Position numbers and translations under genes: made by a program. From NCBI GenBank assembly GCA_021432605.1, contig MU271147.1, positions 310,001-374,000 of the forward strand: a stretch of 64,000 nt of DNA. Reading direction: 5' to 3'. Of this stretch, positions 44,154 to 54,800 are shown in pieces. The notes under the pieces are model-generated. The model ran no database searches, was not told the origin of the DNA, and was given only the letters and a program-made list of their open reading frames with translations. This DNA comes from Coniochaeta sp. PMI_546 (lineage: Eukaryota > Ascomycota > Sordariomycetes > Coniochaetales > Coniochaetaceae). Numbering within the stretch: the stretch's first letter is position 1; the number at the start of each line of letters is the position of its first letter.

Positions 44154-44897
44154 ATGGGAATGTCCCCAGCTACCGAGCCAGAGGAAACAAGGGATGAGGG
44201 AAGCGACGCGCCCAGCGATCAACAAGTCGCCACGGGAGACATGCGACATGACAACCAACCGGGTGATCGGGCAATTCAAGCCTTAAACCACCCGACCGAA
44301 CAAGACAGCCCGAGCATGCAAGAAACAACGCATGAAACGGGCCCGGAGGCAAGTGAGGACGCACGCTGGGGAAGCGGCGAGACAACCGTGGCGGCTGTCC
44401 CTGCTATCACTCTGATGGATGGAGCAGCCATTCCACAAATTCATCTCGTCGAAGCCGTCCGGCAGCCAGGATCTAGATGGCTGGACCTGACCTTTCCAGC
44501 CGGCCGCGAGCGGCTTGTAAAGGAGTACTGCAGCGAGCTCAACAGGAGGACCTATCGAGGACATCGAGTGCTGCGGCGGCGAAGGAAGGCCGCCTACATC
44601 CCGGATCTTCCAAACCACCCCTGCACGATACGGCTGCACGTGCCTGGCCATATGGAGGTGACGAACGACTCAGTGTGTGGTATCACTCTCGGCTTCAGGC
44701 ACTTGTCGACGGCGAAGGAGTTCAAGAAGTACGCCATTGTCTTCGAGAACCTGTCGGAAGACGAGCCCAAGAAGCTCATCATGCCTCCCATATCGGAGAA
44801 AGCTTTCCGCGAGAAGATGAGCAGCCAGGGGGCAAAGGTGGTGCAGTATGGGCTCACCCTCTGGCTCGGAAGTTTGTGCTTAGCGGAGAGAGAGTGA
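44154..44897 (+). CDS. Orphan protein of unknown function
   Basis: Intronless frame of 247 residues from ATG 44154 to TGA. The first ~85 residues are acidic/polar and look disordered. The remainder (SRWLDLTFPAGRERLVKEYC onward) looks globular, with a basic patch (HRVLRRRRKAAYIPD) and a short C-terminal hydrophobic segment. I do not recognise the family. Coding reality rests on length, ATG context and amino-acid composition. Confidence 0.55.
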   Translation: MGMSPATEPEETRDEGSDAPSDQQVATGDMRHDNQPGDRAIQALNHPTEQDSPSMQETTHETGPEASEDARWGSGETTVAAVPAITLMDGAAIPQIHLVEAVRQPGSRWLDLTFPAGRERLVKEYCSELNRRTYRGHRVLRRRRKAAYIPDLPNHPCTIRLHVPGHMEVTNDSVCGITLGFRHLSTAKEFKKYAIVFENLSEDEPKKLIMPPISEKAFREKMSSQGAKVVQYGLTLWLGSLCLAERE

Positions 44898-46047
44898 GGC
44901 AGTCGTTTTTTGCATTGCTCGTCAGCCAGGACGAGTTTTCTTTTAGCAGCCGGGGATCGATGGAAATGCTCACTTGATAATTGTATATGCCGCACATGAT
45001 CTAGCGAGCGTCGACCTTGCTCCTAAGCGCAACGCTGGAGAAAACGCCAGGAAATTAAACTTGCGCAAAAGGCTTTACATGATCTGCTCTCGCACGCTCA
45101 CAGGACGATATCAAGCAACATGATGCTTACGTAGCATAGCCGACCAAGTATGGTGTGACTAGCTAAGGAGTCGGCGGTCACAGCACGGTCAATATCAAGC
45201 TCAGCAACAAGGTGAACGAGCGCAAAGGTGAGCAGCGTCGGTGAGCTCGTTTCATCTGCCCACAACTCTTTGGGGTGGTCACATGGCAATGTATACTAAG
45301 TCTTCTCTGGTCTCACATAGGAGCCAGCATCGATAGAAGTCATGGCTTTGAAACAATTGTTCTAAACGCTAAATATTAATGTTTCAATATAACCCATAAA
45401 GGCACGCTTGCAGCAAGACAGGCGGAGCAATATTTGCACATTAGGAGGGTCGGCTGTCCTGCTGGCGCACCCTGAAGTAATCCTCCATTTCGACCGTGCT
45501 GATGTTGCGTGATTCTCAAGCACGCGACCTAAGACTCATCGCTAGGGATATTGATATCATGTCAGTGGCGGAAAGGCTGCCGGGAGCAATGGAGAGCTCC
45601 TATATATTCGGCAGGAGCCTCACCACTAGCATCTCCCTCGTGCAATTGCACGTTTACCCCCATACGCCAATATCCGGCCTCTCGGTGTAATAGAAGACGG
45701 CAAGTGTTGCGCTGGCAAATGAAGTAAAGGGGGAGTATACAGCAAAACCGGCTGACTGCGTGTCGAAACTAAAGGTTCTTTCGCAATCCTCTCCCAAGTC
45801 GTGTACTGGAGAGGAACAATGTCTGCTATGACGCGAACGTCTAAGACAAACTGGCACGGTTGATAGAGATATTCGGCCTCTTCCCCGAGGTCGAGATTGG
45901 GTTCAGCGGCGCTAGACCTCGTCTAGCCAACAATGTCGTCGTCGGAGAAGCGCTGTACGCGGCGGGCGCGTCGTCCTTGATAGTCGGAGGCGTCCGCGAC
46001 AAGTCTCCATCCACACCCTCATTCTCACTTGGGTCGCTTGGGCTCTC
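44898..46047. other. Convergent intergenic spacer
   Basis: Between the orphan gene (+) and the SSK1 3' end (-). No gene or repeat recognised. Confidence 0.45.
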
Positions 46048-48569
46048 CTAGGCCTGGGACGCTGCCGAGATCGACTGCCGGTTCTTGGACTTTTTCGCTT
46101 TGCCGGCGGCCTTCTTGGAGGCTTCTGCTTCGTCGGCCTTGTGCGAGAAGTCCTTCCACTTGCGCCAGCCGTCAAAGTCGATCAGCGCTTGCATGCAGCC
46201 CCACTCCATGACTTTCCTCTCAAGCCAGACGAAATTAACAGGCTAGCGAGACTCGTTAGTAAGCATGTACAAATGGCACGACAGCACTACGGAAGCCGGC
46301 GTAAGTGACTCACCTTGGTCAAGAAATCATTACACCCGGCCGCCAGAGCCTCGTGCCTATCGCTCTGCAGCGAGCTCGCCGTCAACGCCACAATGATGAC
46401 TGGGCTCTTGAAGACCTCCATGTTCACCAGCTTGTCCTCCGGATTCGGTGAGCCCTGCTCCCCGTTTGGACTGGTTCCCTCCGGCGCGAGGGCACTACCG
46501 GCTGAACCCGAGAAGACACCAATCGAGTTGACTCGCTCGAGGCGCCGGATCTCTCTCGTAGCATCAAGTCCACTCATGATGGGCAGCTGGATATCCATCA
46601 GCACAAGATGGAACCCTCCGGTGCGCCACTTTGTCACGGCATCCCTTCCGTTCATAGCCGTCGACCAGCGAACCTTGAGCCTCTTGACGAAGGCCTCCAA
46701 GAGCTTGAGATTAATGATATTGTCCTCGACGATCAGCACGTTGATAGGAGGAACCCCGCTATTGAGGATCCCCGAAGGTAGGGATGGCGGAGGCTGGTCC
46801 ATAGTCTTCTTCTTTTTAGGCCTCGAAGGCCCTGTCATCGACGTTTGGGGAGGTATGGGGCGCGGGGATACTGTTCGTGGGGGTGGGGTAGATGTTCGCT
46901 GTATGGGCACCATAGAAGGGACGGAGTTAGGGATGTCACCTGCGGGTGGTGTGGGCATGGGGGGTGCGGGGGGTGGTTGTGCGTTAACGCTTTGGTCTGA
47001 GGAAGCATTGGAGTGAGTGCGCGAACGTGAAACAATCGGGCGAGGATGCGTACCATGCATACCATGGTTGACTGTAGGCCCTGGAATATTCACCGGATGA
47101 CCGCCGATGATCGTCGGCGACGAGGTATGCTGACGCCCCAGGCGGGGCCGGTCCGGGCGGTCACGGTAGTTGCGAGAGCGCGTGCCGCCAGGTGACGGGA
47201 TCTGAGGGACCTGGCCGGTGCTGAGCACAGAGATGGTGTGAGGGTGGGTGGAGCCAGTTGACGGCGCCGTCACCGTCAGCGGTACGTGGCCTGCGGCTAC
47301 CACACCGGGACCGAAGTAGTCTGTGCTAGAATCCGTCGGCCGGATCTCGTCATAGTAGCCGACAGAGGTCAGATGGGTAGCGTGGGGAGGTCCCGTGCGA
47401 GGAGAGGCTCTAGGCGTCCGTCGGACGAGGGGAACATCAATGATCAAGGCCTCATCGACCGTCTGTCCGCCGGGGTAATATGCATCCAAGGTGCGGCTCA
47501 TTGGCTCCTCCGGACCCAGCGTGCGCTCCAGTCTCTTTTCCCGGGGCACGATCCGCAATGTCAGGTCCGGGGGATCGAATTGACGCCCAAGGGAGTTCCC
47601 GTACTTCCGCAGGATCATGTCTCGGACGTCATCTACCAGGTCATCCTCGTTGATAGTCACCTGGGTGGCCGACGCACCCGGGCGTCGTACCCAGATTTTC
47701 CTCGTCACCATTGTACTGTGTATTGGTAGGAGCTGCTCAGCGGCCGAGAGGTCGATATCGTCAGCCTGCGCAGCTGCGAGAAGCGTGCGAATGAGGGTCG
47801 TCTGCCTGTTCGGGAGCAGGCTCTGTCGTCGTGGGGGACCGCTGGGGCGCGAGACTGGAGGCGCACGAAGAGTTTGAGCTGTCGAGTCTGGGGCGGCAGG
47901 GATTACCTTTGATGTTGTTGTGGTGTCGTTGTCACGACTCGGGAGAGGAGTGTTCGCGAGCGCGCCGTCGTCATCATCCGTAGTGGATGACGAGTCAATC
48001 GCGAGGTGAGCGGCAGGTTCTGTTGCGCCGTTGGTCTCGGAGGTCTCAATCGCCGGTTGTTCGTTGATACTTGGCAGCCGCGATATTGGAGGCCGTAGAT
48101 CATTACCGTTCAAGTCGCTAGCCTGGAGCTTGGCTGGAATGTTGGCGGGCATTGTGGCTGATGCTGCTGTGGCTGATTCTACTGATTCACCTATTTCTGT
48201 TGCTGTGATATCTGTCTGTGCGGTGGGAAGTCGATTTCTCTGAGCATCGCCGGCGACCTCGTCTTCTTCGACGTCTTCAATGTTCCAAGACTTGTCGACG
48301 GCGAGTTTGGCAGGTGCGGGTTTGGATGTCGTCGCCGGCTGCTCCAATTTCACGTCGCCAAAGGAGCCGGACGTCCTGTGATTGGTCTCGGCCTCATGTT
48401 CGAAGTGAGCCGTTGCTGTGGGTGGATACTGGCTCTGGCTGACTAACGGGGTCTTCTGGGAATCGGCAATGCTGCTGCTGCCGGCGGAGGACTCCTTGGA
48501 CAAAGTTCCCTCCAAGCCTGACTGCCTTCGCGTAAACTTTGCTCGCAGTTTTGCCTTGAGGTCGGGCAT
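46048..48569 (-). CDS. SSK1: Ssk1-type response regulator of the HOG stress pathway
   Basis: Response regulator receiving phosphate from a histidine kinase/HPt relay and acting on the MAPKKK of the Hog1/OS-2 osmostress cascade. Exons 48569-46314 and 46242-46048 (intron 71 nt, GTGAGT...GCTAG, phase 0), about 816 residues. The start is the ATG of MPDLKAKLRAKF; upstream in-frame sequence begins only with GTG. The long N-terminus is Ser/Pro/Thr-rich. A middle conserved block (KIWVRRPGASATQVTINEDD and the RKYGNSLGRQFDPPDL region) is typical of filamentous-fungal Ssk1. The receiver domain spans about residues 605-770: acidic pair in VLIVEDN, phospho-acceptor Asp659 in VLMDIQLP, conserved Thr in IVALTAS and Lys of FLTK-P at the exon junction. 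It has the usual fungal insertion after the phospho-site. The C-terminal tail is Lys/Ala-rich. Confidence 0.96.
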
Positions 48570-50257
48570 TGAGGGAGGGAGCGAGGCAGCAAGGCCACGC
48601 ACGCACGTGAGCAGATGGCCCAGAGATCGCTGCGGCGGGCGAGAGAGCCGCCTCTGTTGATCCTGCGGTCAACCCCAAGCTATGCTGAGGCTGCAACCGA
48701 ATGCCTGACCTTGTCGACGGTGGTGGAGCAGCAGTGAGTTTCAGCAGCAGCGACCTGCATAGGCGTCATGTCAGGGGCGAGCAAAAAAAAAAAGTAGTAG
48801 TAATCAGGCTCGATGATGCGGAAAGGGCTGGGGCGGACGTGGGAGACGATTAAACTTCCAAGCGAACTGATGGCGCGTAGCAGCGCCAAGTCGGAGCGGC
48901 AGCGATCAGACACGGCGTGGCGGCAGCAGTAAAGGCAAAGAGATGGACAGGAAACAGCACGCGTGATGACAGGTTTGCAATTCAATGAAGGTGCGTGTGT
49001 ACACGATTGCTACACTACACATATTATCGCAATTGCAATCGCACCCACAGGATAAGACGGAAACATGAATGGAAGAAGCTAGAAGGTGCAGCGGGGGGGT
49101 AATGATAATAATAATAAGAGCAGGGACAGGCAAGCACTTGTTGTTTCGAAACAAAACAGCCACGATGCTGGAACTGCAGGTCATAACTGCAATCCCCCCC
49201 CTTGCCCGCAAATAAAATAAAACGACGCGAACTATTTTATGCGCATGGTAACTGGCCCGGAGCGCGAGATGCCGCTGCGACCTTGTCCTTCTCCAAGTGC
49301 GAGTCGCAAAGGCCTTTAACAGCCTCTGCAAATCCATTACCACGCGATACGTTTAATACATTTACGTGACTTTACTGTACAGTCAAAATTCATCGACGAA
49401 ATAATGTCTCCAGCTGCTGGGTGAGAGTTTTGACTTGTTCTCTTGCCGGACCATCGCTGCTCCTTCCCACCTGGATGCTGATTGATGTTCGCAAGGGGCA
49501 CAGCTCGCCGGAAATTTAATTGTGGAGTCTGGAGGCTGCAGGTGGGGCTCGCCTGCTGCCGTCCGAATGTCGATCTCCGTGACTCTGTGAGATCGCGACT
49601 TCCCTCCGCACCACCCTGACCACCAAACAAGGGTTTAGACTCAACCTCGTTTGAACCGCGATTCTAATGTCCCTATGGAATAGGTTTGTTTTTCTACTGC
49701 TATTAATTCAGGTCGTGCTTACATAGTTGGAGCTGTACATTGTAGAATACCTAAGGGTACCTTATGCAGCTACCTGTGGTGCTGACATCGGTGTAAGAGA
49801 GTCGCGACTTGAAATGTCTACTGTGGTAGGTAAGGTAGTTACTGTTACTGCACGTGCATTTACTCGTTGTTCGTTTCTTCTCTATCAGACGTTCGCACTC
49901 TAGGTACCTAGCATAGGGTAAGGTAGGTACCCTAAGCTGGCGGTGCCTCCATGAGTTGAAATGGCAATGGCGAACCAGTGGCATTCCGAATATATGTTAC
50001 CTCTTGTCTGCATTTCGGTGAAGAAAGACATGGTGATCGACTCACGCGACAAGTGAGAGTGAGCAGGTAGACAATATCTGTCTACCATCTTCAAGGACTG
50101 CAACCGGACTCAATCAAGACGCATCTGCTGCCTGTACAATCTAAGCCAGTGCAACTAATGTTCTGTTCGCCATTCTAACACGTTGTTTGTAATCTCTCAT
50201 ACGACCGCCTAAACCCTCCCCTCATCATCGGTCCCAACCTGATCCCAAGTTGCACCC
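48570..50257. other. SSK1 upstream region
   Basis: Likely promoter and long leader of SSK1 on the right side of its start. It holds an A-run (48782-48794), an ATA/AAT microsatellite (about 49104-49117) and, at 49745-49940, a dense cluster of GGTACC-type motifs including the palindrome TAGGTACCTA (49901-49910). No gene recognised. Confidence 0.5.
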
Positions 50258-50614
50258 ATGACATCTCCTACAGCAATGGCCTCTACCAGATCAACGACAT
50301 CTCGCAGCAACCCGACGCCTGGCACCAGCCACAGCGAGTCCAACCCCCACCGCGGTCCACCGCAGCCTCTTCCACCCGAGCCAGTCCGCTGCCGACTCGC
50401 TCGAGATTGCCCTCCCCACCACCACCTGAGGCAACCGACACACACCACAGCTGTCTCCAGCCCCACCTGGAGAAGGCCGAAGTTCCCAGTCTGGCCGACA
50501 AGCATCGCACCGCCGCCGGTACTGAAGCTGTCTCTCCCACCGGGACAGCCTCCTGACTACACCGCACCTCAGATACCCAAGCGGACGTTCCAGCCAATGA
50601 AGGCCAGGGCTTGA
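50258..50614 (+). CDS. Doubtful small proline-rich reading frame
   Basis: ATG-led frame of 118 residues, rich in Pro, Ser, Thr and Arg, after a CT-rich stretch. No domain, no splice support and low-complexity composition. It may be a chance frame in the spacer between SSK1 and APSA. Confidence 0.18.
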   Translation: MTSPTAMASTRSTTSRSNPTPGTSHSESNPHRGPPQPLPPEPVRCRLARDCPPHHHLRQPTHTTAVSSPTWRRPKFPVWPTSIAPPPVLKLSLPPGQPPDYTAPQIPKRTFQPMKARA

Positions 50615-51871
50615 AGTCTCGGAACTGTTGGCATCGAATCCTGCGACTCCAGTAGCATCGCTACTACTCTCCATTTGTGGCCTTCATATGATCAGAGTAA
50701 GCTTGATACTCGATACTGAAATGACAAGCACGAGTTACTGACGTAGTTTGCAAGCACGCGTCATGCTTTGACCGCGATGGCGAGGCTAGTAGCCGGAGGT
50801 GAGTGGTGTCTTCAGGCTAGAAAGGTCTCGCGGCGCTAACTGATTGTCGACCACGGCTATCTAGCAGTTCTGCGGTATGGTAGCTCCTGCTACATATCTC
50901 CAGCGTCATGACGGCGTGAGGGTCTACCTCTTCCCAATGACGTGCACGGTACAGGGGGCGGTGGCACGCAGCACTACCATCAGTCACATCAAGACATCAA
51001 CCACACCAAAATTCCAATTTAGATATTCTCATTCAGTCGTCAAGAAAAGAAACAAAAACTGCTATCTTTGCCAGTGCTACTATCCACCGAGTTCCACGCA
51101 TTAACAGTACAAACCCGTGCTAAGGCCCTGACTGGTTGCTGGCACAACGCAGCACAGAGATGGCGAGAGAGGCAAAAACAAACGAACCCGACTCCTGTGC
51201 CTCAAAAGCGCAGTGTGTAGATCTAGTTATAAGCGGCCTATTCCCAGAAAGCAAGTGGTCTTTCGCTCCTCCTCCATTACACCCTCAACAGGGCTGTAGC
51301 TTGCTTCCGCGTGCTCCGCCCTCCAGGCAAGTATGTCACATGCCACGAACCACGGCACCAGCCGCCGCGAGAGGGATGAACCCAAGGTCAGGCGTCTCCT
51401 TCAGCTGACGCTGGGCCGTCGCATTGGCCGCCTCAGCGGCAGCAATAGAACGCTGCTGCACGATTCGCGCCGGGTTCCGCAGGTACTGACTTTCACACAA
51501 GCCGCAGAAGCTGTGCGGTCCTCTACGGCGGGGCGCTAAGAGCCTCTGTCGAGGCCAAGAGGATGGCGGCGAGAGGTCGAATAGAAGCACCGCGGCCAAG
51601 GGGTAGAGCCGTGATAATAGGGCTAGGCAGTAGAGAAGAGAAGACTCGTCATCGTGATAGCTGTGATGCCAAAGTCTCAAATGTGGACGGATCCATGGCG
51701 CCGGCAACTCCTATACAGAAAAAAGGGGTTGTGAAACTGAAGGACAAAAAAAGGTAAACGAGAGGTGGTGCCAGAGGCTGGAGACGCATCGGTCTTTTTA
51801 TCGTCAACATCAAAAGAAAAAGGGTTCAAAGAGTGGATTTCGGACACATGTCCGTATAATTAGCTCGAGCT
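50615..51871. other. APSA 3' flank and spacer
   Basis: No gene recognised. The right end is the 3' UTR of the minus-strand APSA gene. Confidence 0.45.
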
Positions 51872-54800
51872 TCAAGCCCTTGAACGCACACTCGCCATCG
51901 GTGTTGGCGTGGCTGAGTCTCGAGCATGGCCGGGTGTATGGGGGTGCCCGTGGGAATGCCGTCCCTTCTTAGGGCTATGGGTAAGGTGTCCAACGTCATG
52001 TTTCCCTACGTGTCGTGTGGTTAGCCATCTCGTCCCATGTTATTGGGTTCTGAAGCAGATAGGGCATTTCCAACATACCATCACAGCAAGCTCGCACGTT
52101 TTCCAGTCTGTCTGACTCCCGATCCTGCTGCTCAATCATCGCCCGCAGGTCTTCTGCACTGTCGTTTACGTCGTCCTGGGCGTCGGCCGCCTCATAGACA
52201 CTCGGCCGCCTGCTGCCGCTGCGACCGCGCAGACTACCCCAGTAGCCGCTGATCTTGCCCAGGGTGCTGAAGCGGCTCTGGGAGCCTGCGGTGTGTCGTG
52301 CTTGTGGCGTCAGAGTCGGAATACTCATCGACATGTCCACCGCTGGGGAGTCCATCCGCCCGCTCCGGGAATTGTACGAGGTCACCGACGGGGCCACACG
52401 GGTTCCGTTGGCGGGTCGTTGGCCGAAAGACGGGTTGAACTCGGCGACGTCTTCTTGGGTGATGCTATTCGTCGTGTCTTCTACTTCCTCGTCCTCTCCG
52501 GGTTTCTTCAGTATGAACGACAAAGCGTTGAACCAGGTCTCGTGCCTCTGGCCAGTAGTGGCCGTGAACTTGATAGTCCGGTTATTGGATATGACAAGGA
52601 GGCTCTTGTTATGCAGTCCAGGTGGCATCGGGTTGTTATCAGCAACCATCCGCACAGCTTGGATGGGTACGCTCTTCGCCTTATGCTCCGCTCGGCCGCC
52701 ACTTCCCGGGTCTCGGTCGCTCCAATACAGGGTTCGATTGTAGGGATGCAGCCAGAAGTACCTGCGATGCCTGTTCTCAGAATGATCGCCACGTCCGGTC
52801 TTGCGAGTGTACTTCCACAGGTACTCCCCGATCATGACTTGGGTTATTGCGCGGATCATGCGAGGATCTGTAGGGGGCCTGGACCCGAAAACACCATTCG
52901 AACCGATCGCCATGTCGTTATGGACATCAAATCTATTATCAAGCTCCGACACAAAGGACGAGAGCGACGACTTGTGACTGAGCTGGGTATTGCCTCGCGA
53001 TGGTGGGGGCGCTGGGTACATGTCTGCGCTCCCTTGCGCCGGGTGGACCCGGCCGGCGCGCTGCGTTGGGGTGACTCGCCCAGATACTGAAGCTTGTTTG
53101 GGCGTCGCCGGACGGTGATTCCGGTTACGGTAGGAGGCTGGTAACGGCGGCGGACCCATTGTACCGATGGTTCCTTGCCCGCCGCCTGCAGAGCCCGAGC
53201 GTGGTGTCTCGGTAGCTTCTGTCTCCTTCGGCAACGGTAGAGGTGGTGGACCCATGGAGCTTGCTGTCATCTCGCCGGCAGCGGCAGAGTCGCCCCCGGA
53301 AGATCCTAAACGAACATGACCCAGACTCCTCGTCGGCGAACCTACATGAGCAGAAGTGACGCTGCCGTGGGCGCTATGGGATGAGCGGAGACGTGCCTCC
53401 TCAATAACCTCCTTATGATTTGGAGGCAGTGGAGGAAGAGGTGACGACTCAAAATTGGATACTGCCGAGCCTGCACTTCCAGGTCTGCGGCCCACGGAGG
53501 CATGTGGGGTAACGATTCTCTTCGCCGTCAAGGGAGTGTCGTCTCTCTTCGGTGCGACTGGTGTGTGATCGGAGTCGAGTCGGCTCTCGGCCTTGGATTT
53601 CGGTCTCACAACAGTATCGAAGAGTGTGCTGAGACGGTTCTTGCCAGCCTCATCGTCGCCGACAAACGGATCCTTAATCTCGTCTCCGCCAGCCACAAAG
53701 GGAACAGTAGCCGACCGCGGTTGCATAACTTTCATCAGCTGGTCGATGGCGTCAGCTGTTAAAGCAGTCTGAGCACCCGAATCAGATGTGGACACAGCTT
53801 GCTTGCGAGCTGGCCGAGCATCAGTATTGCTGGAAAGTTCCTTGAGCGGCCGCTGCGACTCAGGTGTGTCGTTGACAGGGCTGGCGTTGAGAGACTGGCG
53901 CGTCTCATCCTCCGCAATGACGGGACTCGCCGGGCTGTCAACTTTGCCTTTGCTCTTGTTGCGGCCAATGAAAGACCCAAATATGGCGTGAGGAGGTGTC
54001 CTCGGCGGAAGCTGTTGCTGTTGCGCCAAGACATCTTCGTCGCGAGGGAAGATGAAGCCGTTACGCTTCGGCGAGCGCGGTGTGATCGGCTCAGTATCCA
54101 GATAGTGGACCGAGGCGAATCCGAGCGGTGGCGCCTCGAAGGCGGGCTCAACAGGTTCGGTATCCAAAGCTTTGATGCTGGAATGGCCTAGCGAGACCAT
54201 GGCCGGGCTGATCGGCTCAGTGTCAAGAGATTTGATGCTGGAGAGCTCAAGTGCTAGAGGCAACTTAGCTGGGCTAACCGGCTCAGTATCGAGAGCTTTG
54301 ACGGCAGAGAGCTCCAGGGTCGGAGTCATGATAACTGGACTAACAGGCACAATGTCATGTGCCAAAACCTGCGCGTGAGACAGGCTCTCGACAGGGGGCT
54401 CAGCCTCTTCGATCGGATGGACCTCTACAGCCTGCAGTGGGGCAACTGAGAGCGAGACAGGAGGGGGCAGCACCGGTGCAAGAACAGGCTCGACCGGTTG
54501 GGCCGGTTCTGCTCGTGGATGGAGCTCCACAGCACGGATTTCGCCCATGGAGATTGGTGGAGGTAAAGGAACGACGGGCTTATGAACGACAGGCTCGTCA
54601 TTCAATGATACCACCACGGACGAGAGATCAAGGCTTGGAGCTGTCGGCTGGTCAAGCTGAAGTGGTTCGACATGTTGCGATATTGTTGGCGAAAATTCGA
54701 ACGCAGGCGGGGTCGGAGGATGAGGCAACGGTTCAGCCTCGGGCTCAACATGCTCGGCGTGGATCGACGACACACTGAGATCCTGCGAGGGGGCGATGAT

